DNA of 64,000 nucleotides. It comes from Nisaea acidiphila. Lineage in GTDB: Bacteria; Pseudomonadota; Alphaproteobacteria; Thalassobaculales; Thalassobaculaceae. Numbering within the stretch: position 1 is the first letter of the stretch; the number at the start of each line of letters is the position of its first letter. The notes beneath the pieces are model-generated. The model was given only the letters and a program-made list of their open reading frames with translations, was not told where the DNA came from and ran no database searches. This document shows, piece after piece, positions 44,512 through 53,060 of this stretch. The stretch covers positions 4,644,501 through 4,708,500 of the forward strand of contig NZ_CP102480.1 in NCBI RefSeq assembly GCF_024662015.1, given 5' to 3'. Both the position numbers and the translations under genes were made by a program.

Positions 44512-44982
44512 ATGGAAAGATATGGCTGGAAAAGCCTTTTCGGTGTCTGCCTCGCGTTATTGTTTGTCGTGGGGACCTGCCTTGCGGCCGATCAAGGCAA
44601 GACGTCGCCGCTCGTCATCCATAGCGGCGGCAATGAGCATGTCTTTTCTGTCGAACTCGCCGACACGCCGGAGGCGCGCGCAGAAGGGCTGATGTATCGC
44701 AAGCAACTCGCCCTCGATGCGGGGATGCTGTTCATCTATCCCAGCAAGTCGCGAGTCTCCATGTGGATGAAGAACACATATGTCAGCCTCGACATGCTGT
44801 TTCTGGACCGGGATGGCACCATCCTGCATATCGCTGAACGCACGGTTCCGCAGTCGACAGCCGTGATTTCCTCGCGCTTCAGGGTAAAGGCAGTCCTGGA
44901 GCTCTTGGCGGGGACTGCCTCGAGGCTCGGCTTGAAGGCGGGAGATCGCGTGGAACACACTGCACTGGCTGTGGCGAAGTAA
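44512..44982 (+). CDS. Exported DUF192-family protein
   Basis: 156 residues from the ATG at 44512; GGGAG lies immediately before, and an upstream frame overlapping the HDAC gene is spurious. A signal peptide (about 1-27) is followed by a compact DUF192 domain with VELADTPEARAEGLMYRK, GMLFIYP, MWMKNTYVSLDMLFLD and VLEL. The family's function is unknown, though it is widespread and probably periplasmic. Often a lone gene, as here. Confidence 0.9.
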   Translation: MERYGWKSLFGVCLALLFVVGTCLAADQGKTSPLVIHSGGNEHVFSVELADTPEARAEGLMYRKQLALDAGMLFIYPSKSRVSMWMKNTYVSLDMLFLDRDGTILHIAERTVPQSTAVISSRFRVKAVLELLAGTASRLGLKAGDRVEHTALAVAK

Positions 44983-45068
44983 TCTCCGACGGAAATCGTC
45001 AGGCGAGGCACTGCATTGTTGCGCCAGCCGCGCAAAACCGTTACCTAGCGAGCGCCTTCGGGCCTTGT

Positions 45069-45145
45069 CGGGGTGTAGCGCAGCCTGGTAGCGCATCTGC
45101 TTTGGGAGCAGAGGGTCGGCGGTTCGAATCCGTCCACCCCGACCA
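45069..45145 (+). tRNA. tRNA-Pro(TGG)
   Basis: A 77-nt cloverleaf. The acceptor stem is CGGGGTG/CACCCCG. The anticodon stem TCTGC/GCAGA encloses the loop TTTGGGA, which gives TGG. The T-arm has GGTTCGAATCC, the discriminator is A and CCA is encoded. A terminator hairpin follows. Confidence 0.96.
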
Positions 45146-45172
45146 TTCCTCTACGGTTATTTGAGGAATTTT
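45145..45172 (+). terminator. Terminator of tRNA-Pro
   Basis: A 7-bp perfect stem (ATTCCTC/GAGGAAT) with an 11-nt loop, running into TTT directly after the tRNA. Beyond it, 45173-45287 holds no gene that I can support. Confidence 0.6.
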
Positions 45173-45287
45173 CCACACCGCCGACAGTATCGCCGACTTC
45201 GCAGCGTTACGGACGCTTCTTATCTTATTTGCCTGAGCGCGAAAGCTGAGAACCGTCATCAATGCGGTTGATGGGGCCGCGCGCGCC

Positions 45288-45644
45288 TTATGTGACGTCA
45301 GCCGGGATCTCTTCGGGTATCGAACGGCGGATGAGCTCTTCAATCCAGCGCTGCAGAAACGGCTCCAGCCCGTCTAGGCGTCTGCGAAAATCCTCACCGG
45401 GCACGGCTTCGAGTACCGTTCCGTCTTGTGCCGCGATCGCTGTCGCGGTGCGTTTTCCGTTGTCGAGGATGAAAGCGTATTCGCCGAACAACTCACCGGG
45501 CCCGAATTCGGCAATGACGTCGTTTTCCCGGTCTATACTCGGGACGATCCGGACCTTGCCTTCAACAACGAAGAATGCCTCTTTAGCGGCCTCGCCGGTC
45601 CCGAAGACGAGTTTTCCTTCCTCAAAGCGCTTGGTTCTGCTCAC
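45288..45644 (-). CDS. Stand-alone cyclic-nucleotide-binding-domain protein
   Basis: 118 residues from the GTG at 45644, with AGGG about 9 nt upstream. The frame runs back to 46052, but that part lies antisense-like inside the larger gene's coding region and is not plausible protein. Residues about 8-85 form one CNB fold. The phosphate-binding cassette GELFGEYAFILDNGKRTATA keeps the glutamate and arginine that contact cAMP/cGMP in CRP-type proteins. There is no DNA-binding or enzymatic domain. The start overlaps the stop of the 885-residue membrane protein (GTGA), so the two are translationally coupled; it may be its cytoplasmic regulatory subunit (inference). Confidence 0.82.
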   Translation of the reverse strand: MSRTKRFEEGKLVFGTGEAAKEAFFVVEGKVRIVPSIDRENDVIAEFGPGELFGEYAFILDNGKRTATAIAAQDGTVLEAVPGEDFRRRLDGLEPFLQRWIEELIRRSIPEEIPADVT

Positions 45645-48298
45645 GATCCGCTTCCCTCGTCGTAGCGATGTCGGCCAGGATTGAAATAGAGATCGCGCAA
45701 CGAGCGCGTTCGCCAGGCCTCCGGGCTGACCTCGTTGAGCGAGCCGCGATGCAGGCCGATATTGAAACGGCTTAGCGAATAATAGGTGAAGCTCGAAAGC
45801 ATCAAGATGATGAAACCGATCTGAACCTTTGTCAGAACCGCTTGCGCCCAGAAAAACGTGCCGAGTTCGGTGTCGAGCGGGCGCAACGCAGTCGATTTTC
45901 CTATGCTGATCCCGACGAGAGCATCCTGGATTGAGAGACTTTGCGCTTGGGGCTTTCTCCAGAACGCATATTGAATGCGGGCGCCCAGGCGATCGTTCGG
46001 AGCGGAATACCCTTGGCTGGCATGGACGAGATGGAAAAAATCGCTCCTCCATCTCGGAGTAACCGGAAGAGGGCCCTGTGCCTCCAGATACTCAAGTGCC
46101 ATGATCGCGGTTCGGTGTTCCTGCCGCGAGAGATGCAGGATCTTTCGCGCGTCCCCCAACAGGACGGAAACCGTTCCCCGGGTCTTTCTTGGAAATTCAT
46201 CCAGCTCTAGCGTGTCGAAGGACTTCCGAGGCTTGCCGGCAGACGCGTCGGCCGTTTCGGTCGCCAGCAAGCCGGGCTTCATGAGGTGTTGCGTTCCCGC
46301 TGCCTGAGCGTTTTGGCTCTCCGCGGGAGTGAAGCGTCGCCGATACTCTGTGATCTGAGTCAGGAGTTCAGCGGATCGCATCTGCGTATCCGATGGAGTC
46401 CGGCTTTTCCAAACCGCATCGAAGATGTCGCGATCGCTGACAGCGTCATCGTGGCGGAAGGGAAACAAATCAACCGCACGGCATACGGTTGGAACGTCCA
46501 GCACCAACCGTGTCAGCTCCCGTTCCCAGCTGCAGTAAGCCGCATATTTGACTAGGATATGTTCGATGTCGGCGGGCGCGCCGGCATGCAGTTTCTCGGA
46601 GGTCAGTGAGAGTATGGGCGCGAGATTCACGATGAACAGTCCGGCAAACAAAGCTGTCCCGTGTTTCCACCAGGTCATCTTCCATGACGAAGAGCTGTGC
46701 GGCCAGCGCCGCACCGGTTCCTCGACCCTGACGTCCCATGCTTCCCGGATGAGATAGCGCCGGTCTCGGCGCAAGCGGTTGAGGAAAAAAACGACCGCGC
46801 CGGCATAGACGCCGGCCCCAGCCCCCCAGGGCGCCATTCGAAGCACGACATCCGGTGGAGTGGCCCATGTGCCGGAGAGTTGGGTGAAGAGGAACGACAT
46901 TCCGGCTACCGAAAAGACGACCCCCATCAGGCTCGCGACGACCACGCCTGTCGTACGGTCCAGAATCTTGCCCGAGAGGGAATACGAGACCTTCTGTCCG
47001 ACGAGAAAAATCATTACCGGAAGGAAGAAGGCAAAAAGTCCGTAGAAAACCCAATAAAGAATATGGTCGGTCTGAATGTTGCCGCTGAGATACCCGATCG
47101 CTCCTTTCCAATTCACAAACAGTCCGGACAACCACAAAAACGCCGGCGGGAGCATTGCGCCAATGGCAATCGAGCCTGGAACAACGGCCAATAACAAGAC
47201 CAGTGGGCGAACCGGGTCGGGATAGAATCTTTTGTCTTCGAGGCCATTTGCGCCAAGGTATTGCAGGTCGCTCCAGACATCCTCGTCATTGTCGTTTGCC
47301 GACAGGAGCAAGGCCGCGAATGCCTGACATACGCGATCGAGGAGATGTGTAAGTTCGGTCTTCACCAATTCGCGATCCGGGACGAGGCCGTCGTCCGGAT
47401 TTGATTGGGGTTGTTTGCCGGATTGCGCTTCGTTCAACGCGCGGACCCGCTGCCAGTTCAAGGCAAAGCTTCGTTTCAGTCCGGGCCAGTCAATCGCCGC
47501 GTCCTTGAAGAACTCTCCGGCCTGGCCGAACTGCTCGCGCTGCGACAGCCGCCACATCAGATAGTAGTTCACCGCCCATTGCCGTTCGATCGAGCCGAAT
47601 GGCTTCTGGAAATGGCCGGGCGAGGGGCATGGGTCTTCCGGCTTAGGGGCTTCCCGCATTTTTTCCGGAGAACGGCAATTCTGAGATCCCAATAGGGAAT
47701 CGGAGCCAAGCATATCGAAGAAGTCGGCGTCCCGCGGGACAACCGAGGCAACGGCATCGGTCAGCCTGTGGAACTCTTCGGGAATAGACGCTGCATGCAG
47801 AAGCATGCGCCTGAGCCAGGTAAACGGATTGAGCTGGAAATCCTGGCTGACGAGCATGCTGATAACGGCGGCCGCTGTTATCGCCATGATGTTCTTTATG
47901 GGAGTTTCTTCAGACGGGGATCCGGCGGAATCGCCGCTATTCGGCGCCAGATTGCCGAGCTTGTTCACATCGTTCATGACCTCGGGGATGAAAGCTGCGG
48001 CCAGAAACAGAACGCCCGCCGTTCCGACAAAGATCGCTTTTGCCGTGGTCAAGGCATCGCGCCGGGTAATGAAACGGGCGCGGAAGCCGTTTTCTATGGT
48101 TTCGCGGATTGCGCGGTTAAATGCCTGGCTTCCCGTGTAGATGACGGCGGCCAGACCAACGAAGATCAGAATGCCGGTGAGGATCGTGCCTCCTTCGGCA
48201 TTTTCCGCCGCGTTCACCGGGGAGGCGGACAAAAGGAGTATGCCCGCGCTCAAGAGCACGGTTCCCAACTTCGCGATCCCGACCGTTTTTCTCCGCAT
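45641..48298 (-). CDS. Large polytopic membrane protein of unknown family
   Basis: 885 residues, preceded by AAAGAGG at a good distance. A signal-like segment (about 10-31, ending in a possible NAA cleavage region) is followed by hydrophobic segments near 38-57, 86-108, 136-152, 362-393, 412-435, 449-472, 489-507, 547-566 and 824-842. Large non-membrane regions lie at about 153-360 and 567-823. The first holds several cysteines (208, 224, 324) and a Pro-rich patch. A basic RDRRYLIREAWDVRVEEPVRR-like stretch follows the helix ending near 507. I recognise no domain or catalytic motif. Coupling to a cyclic-nucleotide-binding protein suggests a nucleotide-regulated channel, transporter or sensor, but this is unproven. 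Confidence 0.85.
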   Translation of the reverse strand: MRRKTVGIAKLGTVLLSAGILLLSASPVNAAENAEGGTILTGILIFVGLAAVIYTGSQAFNRAIRETIENGFRARFITRRDALTTAKAIFVGTAGVLFLAAAFIPEVMNDVNKLGNLAPNSGDSAGSPSEETPIKNIMAITAAAVISMLVSQDFQLNPFTWLRRMLLHAASIPEEFHRLTDAVASVVPRDADFFDMLGSDSLLGSQNCRSPEKMREAPKPEDPCPSPGHFQKPFGSIERQWAVNYYLMWRLSQREQFGQAGEFFKDAAIDWPGLKRSFALNWQRVRALNEAQSGKQPQSNPDDGLVPDRELVKTELTHLLDRVCQAFAALLLSANDNDEDVWSDLQYLGANGLEDKRFYPDPVRPLVLLLAVVPGSIAIGAMLPPAFLWLSGLFVNWKGAIGYLSGNIQTDHILYWVFYGLFAFFLPVMIFLVGQKVSYSLSGKILDRTTGVVVASLMGVVFSVAGMSFLFTQLSGTWATPPDVVLRMAPWGAGAGVYAGAVVFFLNRLRRDRRYLIREAWDVRVEEPVRRWPHSSSSWKMTWWKHGTALFAGLFIVNLAPILSLTSEKLHAGAPADIEHILVKYAAYCSWERELTRLVLDVPTVCRAVDLFPFRHDDAVSDRDIFDAVWKSRTPSDTQMRSAELLTQITEYRRRFTPAESQNAQAAGTQHLMKPGLLATETADASAGKPRKSFDTLELDEFPRKTRGTVSVLLGDARKILHLSRQEHRTAIMALEYLEAQGPLPVTPRWRSDFFHLVHASQGYSAPNDRLGARIQYAFWRKPQAQSLSIQDALVGISIGKSTALRPLDTELGTFFWAQAVLTKVQIGFIILMLSSFTYYSLSRFNIGLHRGSLNEVSPEAWRTRSLRDLYFNPGRHRYDEGSGS

Positions 48299-48652
48299 GT
48301 TTCCTCTTTGGCCGAGGACAATTCTTCACGCAGGGCCTGATTGGCGTCGCGCGAAGAGATGAAATTAATTTTCAATTAATGATAATCTTTTTCTGAATTC
48401 GAACGATGAAAATATTTTCGAAGTTTCGCAGGGCTGAAAAGAGAAGTGGCTCGCCGATTTTGTCGTACGTCAGTTCGACCATTTATTTGAAACGCGCGAG
48501 AGACAGGTTGGCGGTACGCGAGATTTCAACGCAATGTGAAGGTATTGCGAGCGGGGGAAGCGGTCTCCCGGCTGGTAATTGCGAATGAGACCTATTATCT
48601 TTTAGCCTGAAGGATGCGATGTCCAAGCGTTGCAGAAGGATGGGGGCTCAAC
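48299..48652. other. AT-rich divergent intergenic region with palindromes
   Basis: About 350 bp without a supportable gene, between two divergent genes. It is markedly richer in A/T than the surrounding DNA at 48360-48420. It contains the inverted repeat ATTAAT-N5-ATTAAT (48364-48380) and the 12-bp palindrome GAAAATATTTTC (48408-48419). These probably mark promoter/operator DNA of the large membrane protein gene, whose start is 66-121 bp away. A 60-codon frame at 48406-48588 has no ribosome site or family likeness. Confidence 0.6.
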
Positions 48653-49192
48653 ATGGAAAACCGCAATCCGGGATGTACCCGCAGCGTATTGGCGTCACTT
48701 GCGGTGACGTTCTTCCTGCTCGCAGGCTGCACCACGCCAACGCCTTACGCGCCAGCAACGGACCGGTTCGGCTATCGGGAAAACGCGATCGAGAGCGACC
48801 GGTTCCGCGTCAGTTTCCGGGGCAATTCCGCGACCGATCGGGAAACTGTCGAGACATATCTCCTCTATCGGGCGGCGGAGCTGACCCTGGAAAAGGGCGG
48901 AACCTTCTTCACCGTCGTTGCCCGCGATCTCGAAAAGAACAAGCGGTACGTCCATCACACCTACTATCCGTTCGCCTATAGCGGCTACGGCGCGTACGGC
49001 TATCACGGCGGCTATTACTTCCGCAGTTCCTTCGCGCACGGAACCTCGGACAGCATCGCCATCACCCGCTACGAGGCGATCGCCGAGATCGTCATCGGCG
49101 GCGAGGAACTCCGGACGGACGGTCCGAGCGCATACGATGCGCGTGAAGTGCTGGAAAACATCGGCCCCCGGGTCGAGCGCCCCCGGAACTGA
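48653..49192 (+). CDS. CC0125/CC1285-family outer-membrane lipoprotein
   Basis: 179 residues from the ATG at 48653. A lipoprotein signal ends in the lipobox LLAGC, with Cys26 to be lipidated. The mature part has PTPYAPA, NAIESDRFRVSFRGNSATDR, TYLLYRAAELTLEKGGTFF and YDAREVLENIGPRV, all typical of this alphaproteobacterial lipoprotein family, plus a Tyr/Gly-rich stretch at about 100-125. The function is unknown. Confidence 0.88.
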   Translation: MENRNPGCTRSVLASLAVTFFLLAGCTTPTPYAPATDRFGYRENAIESDRFRVSFRGNSATDRETVETYLLYRAAELTLEKGGTFFTVVARDLEKNKRYVHHTYYPFAYSGYGAYGYHGGYYFRSSFAHGTSDSIAITRYEAIAEIVIGGEELRTDGPSAYDAREVLENIGPRVERPRN

Positions 49193-49299
49193 ACGCCTGC
49201 CGCATTGACCTCCGCGTGCCTTTGAGCGATACGGAACCAAAGGCAGGCCCTTCGGGCGCCTGAAAGGTCCGTAAGGACCTCGGGGACGAGGAGAGAGAG

Positions 49300-49614
49300 A
49301 TGACCGTACGGATCTACCGGCCGAGCAAGTCGGCGATGCAGTCCGGCCGCGCCAAGACCAGGCGCTGGGTGCTGGAGCCCGAACTCGAAACCGCGCGGCG
49401 GCCTGAGCCTCTGATGGGCTGGGTCAGCAGCGGCGATACCAAGAACCAGATCCGGCTGACCTTCGAGACCAAGGAAGAAGCCGTCGCCTATGCGAAGAAG
49501 CACGGTCTCGATTACATCGTCCAGGGCGAGCATAACCGCAAGCTGAAGCCGAAAGGCTATGCGGACAATTTCGCCGCCGAACGCTTCGCGACCTGGGGCA
49601 CCTGGACCCACTGA
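49300..49614 (+). CDS. NDUFS4-like accessory subunit of respiratory complex I
   Basis: 104 residues beginning MTVRIYRPSKSAMQSGRAKTR, with WVLEPE, LMGWVSSGDTKNQIRLTFET and EAVAYAKKHGLDY, the ETC complex I subunit (NDUFS4/18-kDa) family found in alphaproteobacteria and mitochondria. It is a non-catalytic peripheral subunit on the cytoplasmic arm. GGAGAGAGAG precedes the ATG. It is encoded alone, away from any nuo operon. Confidence 0.93.
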   Translation: MTVRIYRPSKSAMQSGRAKTRRWVLEPELETARRPEPLMGWVSSGDTKNQIRLTFETKEEAVAYAKKHGLDYIVQGEHNRKLKPKGYADNFAAERFATWGTWTH

Positions 49615-49640
49615 GATTTCCCGCGTTTCACGCTTTTTGC

Positions 49641-49717
49641 GGCCCCGTAGCTCAACTGGATAGAGCACCGGACTTCTAATCCGACGGTTGCAGGTTCGAG
49701 TCCTGCCGGGGTCGCCA
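49641..49717 (+). tRNA. tRNA-Arg(TCT)
   Basis: 77 nt. The acceptor is GGCCCCG/CGGGGTC with one G-T pair. The anticodon loop CTTCTAA, within stem CCGGA/TCCGG-type pairing, gives TCT. The T-loop is GGTTCGAGTCC, the discriminator is G and CCA is encoded. Confidence 0.95.
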
Positions 49718-49731
49718 TTCCTCGCCGCGCC

Positions 49732-50541
49732 TTACATGCCGGCCGAAAACCTGACATTCCGCGCCATTTCGACCAGCCTCGGGCCGAGCTCGTTCTCCAG
49801 ACGCTCTTTCGAGAGGAGATAGGCGGGACCGCCGCAATTGAAGGCGAATACCGGGTCGCCGAGATTGGGGCTGCGGAACGGGACGCTGACGGCGTGGACG
49901 TCGGGCTGCCAGTCGCCGAGATTGGCGTAGAAGCCGCGCTCCCCGATCTGCGTAACCGCATCGGCAATCACGCCTTCGACATGATCCCAATTAGACGGAT
50001 CGGTCTCGGCCCTGATCTCTTCCATGACGGAGACGCGCTCGTCCGGTGGCAGGGAGGCGAGATAGGCGCGCCCCATGGCGGTGTCGGTCAGCGACACCCT
50101 TGAGCCCACTCCGAGGAGCAGGGACACCATTCCTGAACTGCGCGCGCAGGAAACGTAGAGCATGCTGGTGCCGTCACGCACGCCGAGAGCGACGAGGACG
50201 CCGGAGCCGGCATGGTCGGCGAGATCCTGCATGTAGGGCTGGGCGATCTCGCGGACCTTCATCCCGGAGAGACAGGCGTACCCGAGTGCAAGCACTGAGG
50301 GGCCGAGTTTGTACTGCCCGAGATCTTCCGCGTAGATGAGATAACCGAACTTGGCGAGCGTGAAGGTGAGGCGTGAGACCGTCGCTTTCGGGATACCGCT
50401 GCGTTTCGAGAGCTCCTGGTTTCCGAGGAACGTGTCCTCGTGCTGGAAGCAGCGCAGAAGCGTCAGCCCCTTGGCGAGAGACTCCACGACTTGACGGTCG
50501 TCCTGGGTGCCCTCTGGAAGGTTCGTCCGGCGGTTCGTCAT
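49732..50541 (-). CDS. IclR-family transcriptional regulator
   Basis: 269 residues from the ATG at 50541 (GAGG just upstream; an ATG at 50574 is an alternative). The N-terminal winged helix (about 18-75) has LRCFQHEDTFLGNQELSKRS and IPKATVSRLTFTLAKFGYL. A GAF-like effector domain (about 90-265) follows, with TAMGRAYLASLPP and VSVPFRSP. It is divergent from the acyl-CoA dehydrogenase operon, and a perfect palindrome in the gap is its likely operator. It probably senses an intermediate of that catabolic pathway. Confidence 0.92.
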   Translation of the reverse strand: MTNRRTNLPEGTQDDRQVVESLAKGLTLLRCFQHEDTFLGNQELSKRSGIPKATVSRLTFTLAKFGYLIYAEDLGQYKLGPSVLALGYACLSGMKVREIAQPYMQDLADHAGSGVLVALGVRDGTSMLYVSCARSSGMVSLLLGVGSRVSLTDTAMGRAYLASLPPDERVSVMEEIRAETDPSNWDHVEGVIADAVTQIGERGFYANLGDWQPDVHAVSVPFRSPNLGDPVFAFNCGGPAYLLSKERLENELGPRLVEMARNVRFSAGM

Positions 50542-50615
50542 CTGGCCTCGCAATCCAAGGGGTAATGCTCTCATCCGAGTGGTCTACGGCGCAATCTAGC
50601 AAAAATGTATGCGTG

Positions 50616-50630
50616 TTTCACACAGTGAAA
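50616..50630. promoter_or_regulatory. Palindromic operator candidate for the IclR regulator
   Basis: TTTCAC-ACA-GTGAAA, a perfect 15-bp inverted repeat 75 bp upstream of the regulator start and 147 bp before the acyl-CoA dehydrogenase gene. Its size and symmetry fit sites bound by IclR-family dimers. The binding itself is inferred. Confidence 0.6.
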
Positions 50631-50776
50631 TATGGGGTCCAATTTTGATTGTTCGGACTCCTTACGCGTGATAACGACTCTGTCGGCGCGCCGGGATTAC
50701 TGCTTGGCGCCGTCTCTCTTTCCGGAGCTTCCGGCAGCGGCCGAACGCTTCGGCCGCAACCGCATCGGACCTTGCC

Positions 50777-52000
50777 ATGACCGAGATAGACACACAGCGG
50801 ATCCTGACGGACGCCGCTCTCGACTGGACAATCTGGCCCTTCTTCGACGACTCGCATCGTGCGCTTCAGACGCGCATCAAGACGGAGCTGGCCGCCGATC
50901 TCGCGGACATCGTCGAAGACGAACACAAAGGCACGAGCGGTGCCGACGAGATCAGCGTTCGGTTCGTGCGCCGCCTCGGCCAGCGCGGCTGGCTCCGCTT
51001 TGCGGTGCCCGCGGCATATGGCGGCGTCCACGACGAGCTTGAATCCCGATCCCTGGTGATGATGCGCTGCGCCCTCGGCGAGTTGAGCGGCCTCGCCGAT
51101 TTCGCTTTCGCGATGCAGGGGCTCGGTTCGGCGTCCGTCTCGCTATTCGGTTCGGAAGAGCTGAAAAGCGCGCTGTTGCCGGATGTCGCGACAGGCGACC
51201 GGATCGCTGCCTTCGCGCTGTCGGAACCCAATGCCGGAAGCGATGTCGCGGCACTGGAAACCGTCGCGACGCCCGATGGCGATGGGTTCGTTCTCAACGG
51301 CCTCAAGACCTTCATTTCCAATGCCGGGATCGCCGATCACTACGTCACCTTCGCGAAGATCGAGGGCATCGAGGGACGCCGCAACATGGGGGCCTTTGTG
51401 ATCGAAGCGGACACGCCCGGCCTGACGGTCGCGGAGAAGATCGACGTGATCGCGCCGCATCCGCTTGGCGCCCTCAGGTTCGAGGATTGCCGGGTGCCGG
51501 CGGCGCGGATGCTCGGCGCGCCCGGCGACGGTTTCAAGATCGCCATGGCGACCCTCGACATCTTCCGTCCAACCGTTGGGGCGGCCGCGCTCGGGTTCGC
51601 CCGCCAGGCCTTCGCACACGGAATGCACCGGGCGCTGACCCGGCCGATGATGGGCCAGATGCTCGGCGAACATCAGATCACCCAGACCAAGCTCGCGGAA
51701 ATGGCCCTGGCGCTCGAATCCTCTGCGCTGCTGATCGCGCGCGCCGCGTGGGCCAAGGATCGCGGCGAGCACCGCACGACCCGCGAGGCGGCGATGGCGA
51801 AGCTCCAGGCGACGGAAGCGGCGCAGCATGTGATCGACGCCGCGGTGCAGCTCTGGGGCGGTCTCGGCGTCGTCTCGGGGATGCCGGTAGCCCGGCTCTA
51901 TCAGGAGATCCGGGCGCTGCGAATCTATGAAGGGGCGAGCGAGGTCCAGAAGCTGATTATCGGACGCCATTTGCTGTCTTGCATGCAGGAGAAGAATTGA
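50777..52000 (+). CDS. Acyl-CoA dehydrogenase
   Basis: 407 residues of the FAD acyl-CoA dehydrogenase family: [17 protein letters not shown] (flavin/substrate loop), [35 protein letters not shown], and the C-terminal helical part with [20 protein letters not shown]. It oxidises an acyl-CoA at the alpha-beta bond. The ligase and a cyclase-family hydrolase follow within 12 nt, so it is part of an acid catabolic operon. Chain type is unknown. Confidence 0.93.
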   Translation: MTEIDTQRILTDAALDWTIWPFFDDSHRALQTRIKTELAADLADIVEDEHKGTSGADEISVRFVRRLGQRGWLRFAVPAAYGGVHDELESRSLVMMRCALGELSGLADFAFAMQGLGSASVSLFGSEELKSALLPDVATGDRIAAFALSEPNAGSDVAALETVATPDGDGFVLNGLKTFISNAGIADHYVTFAKIEGIEGRRNMGAFVIEADTPGLTVAEKIDVIAPHPLGALRFEDCRVPAARMLGAPGDGFKIAMATLDIFRPTVGAAALGFARQAFAHGMHRALTRPMMGQMLGEHQITQTKLAEMALALESSALLIARAAWAKDRGEHRTTREAAMAKLQATEAAQHVIDAAVQLWGGLGVVSGMPVARLYQEIRALRIYEGASEVQKLIIGRHLLSCMQEKN

Positions 52001-52001
52001 G

Positions 52002-53048
52002 ATGACCACCCCGCGCTGGAAGAACAGGCCGGAAGGCTCGAACTGGGGCGATTTCGGGCCGGACGACCAGATCGGCCGCCTCAATTTCCTGACGCCGGAG
52101 AAGGTGCTGCAGGGGATCGCCGAGGTTAAACACGGCAAGTCCTTCTGTCTCAGCATGCCGCTCGATTATCCGGGCGGCACCGTGCTCAGCGCACGCCGCC
52201 GGCCGCCGCAGGTCATGGCCGGGATGCGAAACGGGCGTCCTTACTACAACTACGCGATGCAGGACGAGAACCCTGACCTGACTGACGTGATCACCGACGA
52301 TGCGGTGCTGATCTACACTCAATACTCGACACAATGGGACGCGCTGGCCCATGTCGGCAGCCATTTCGATGCCGACGGAGATGGCGTGGACGAGATGGTC
52401 TATTACAACGGCTTTCGCGCCGGCACCGATGTGATCGGTCCGGAGGAGCCGCATTTCGACGAGGGAACCGGCTGCACCCATAGCGGGGTCGAGGCGCGCA
52501 AGCTCGGCATCGAGTCCATGGCGGCGACCGGCGTGCAGGGACGCGGCTGTCTGATCGATCTCGCGCACCATTTCGGGATGGAACGCAAGCTGATCGGTTA
52601 TGAGGAGGTGATGCGGGCCTGCGAGGCGGACGGGGTCGAGGTGGAGAAGGGCGATCTCGTGTGCCTGCATACCGGTTTCGCCAAGGTCATTCTCGACATG
52701 AACAAGAACCCGGATCCGAAAGTCGTCGCCTCCTCCTGCGTGGAGCTCGACGGCCGGGACGAAAAGCTCCTTAAATGGATCGACGAGTCAGGACTGGCGG
52801 CGCTGATCGCGGACAATTTCTCCGTCGAGGCGTTCCCTGGAACGAAGACGGAGGGCCGGCACGCGACCTTGCCGCTCCACGAACTCTGTCTCTTCAAGCT
52901 CGGCATTCATCTGGGCGAACTCTGGTACCTGAGCGATCTTGCGAACTGGCTGCGCGAGAACGGCCGCTCCCGGTTCCTGCTGACCGCGCCGCCGCTCCGG
53001 CTCCCGGGCGCCGTCGGGTCGCCCGTGACTCCGATCGCAACTGTCTGA
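52002..53048 (+). CDS. Cyclase-family metal-dependent hydrolase (kynurenine formamidase-like fold)
   Basis: 348 residues, one base after the dehydrogenase stop. It has LTPEKVLQGIAEVKHGKSF, the metal-site segment QWDALAHVGSHFDADGDG (a HxGxHxD variant), GVQGRGCLIDLA and VCLHTGFAKV. The family hydrolyses amides or lactones (kynurenine formamidase, isatin hydrolase) and long forms like this are frequent in acyl-CoA catabolic clusters. It may open a ring or lactone upstream of the ligase step. Confidence 0.88.
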   Translation: MTTPRWKNRPEGSNWGDFGPDDQIGRLNFLTPEKVLQGIAEVKHGKSFCLSMPLDYPGGTVLSARRRPPQVMAGMRNGRPYYNYAMQDENPDLTDVITDDAVLIYTQYSTQWDALAHVGSHFDADGDGVDEMVYYNGFRAGTDVIGPEEPHFDEGTGCTHSGVEARKLGIESMAATGVQGRGCLIDLAHHFGMERKLIGYEEVMRACEADGVEVEKGDLVCLHTGFAKVILDMNKNPDPKVVASSCVELDGRDEKLLKWIDESGLAALIADNFSVEAFPGTKTEGRHATLPLHELCLFKLGIHLGELWYLSDLANWLRENGRSRFLLTAPPLRLPGAVGSPVTPIATV

Positions 53049-53060
53049 CGGACGGTCGAG

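Noticed and set aside
45041-45343. A 100-codon minus-strand frame including the typical 'GWTDSNRRPSAPKADALPG' peptide
   Set aside because: This peptide is the well-known mistranslation of the antisense of a tRNA-Pro gene; the tRNA explains it.
48406-48588. A 60-codon plus-strand frame in the AT-rich gap
   Set aside because: It has no ribosome site, no family likeness, and lies in what looks like promoter DNA.
45069-48652. A genomic island inserted at tRNA-Pro
   Set aside because: The unusual membrane gene follows a tRNA, but I see no integrase and no repeat of the tRNA 3' end downstream, so integration cannot be supported.
49557-49990. Minus-strand frames with 'ATPAGLEPATVGLEVRCSI'-type peptide
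   Set aside because: This is an antisense readthrough of tRNA-Arg fused to the complement of the IclR gene's 3' part, not a protein.
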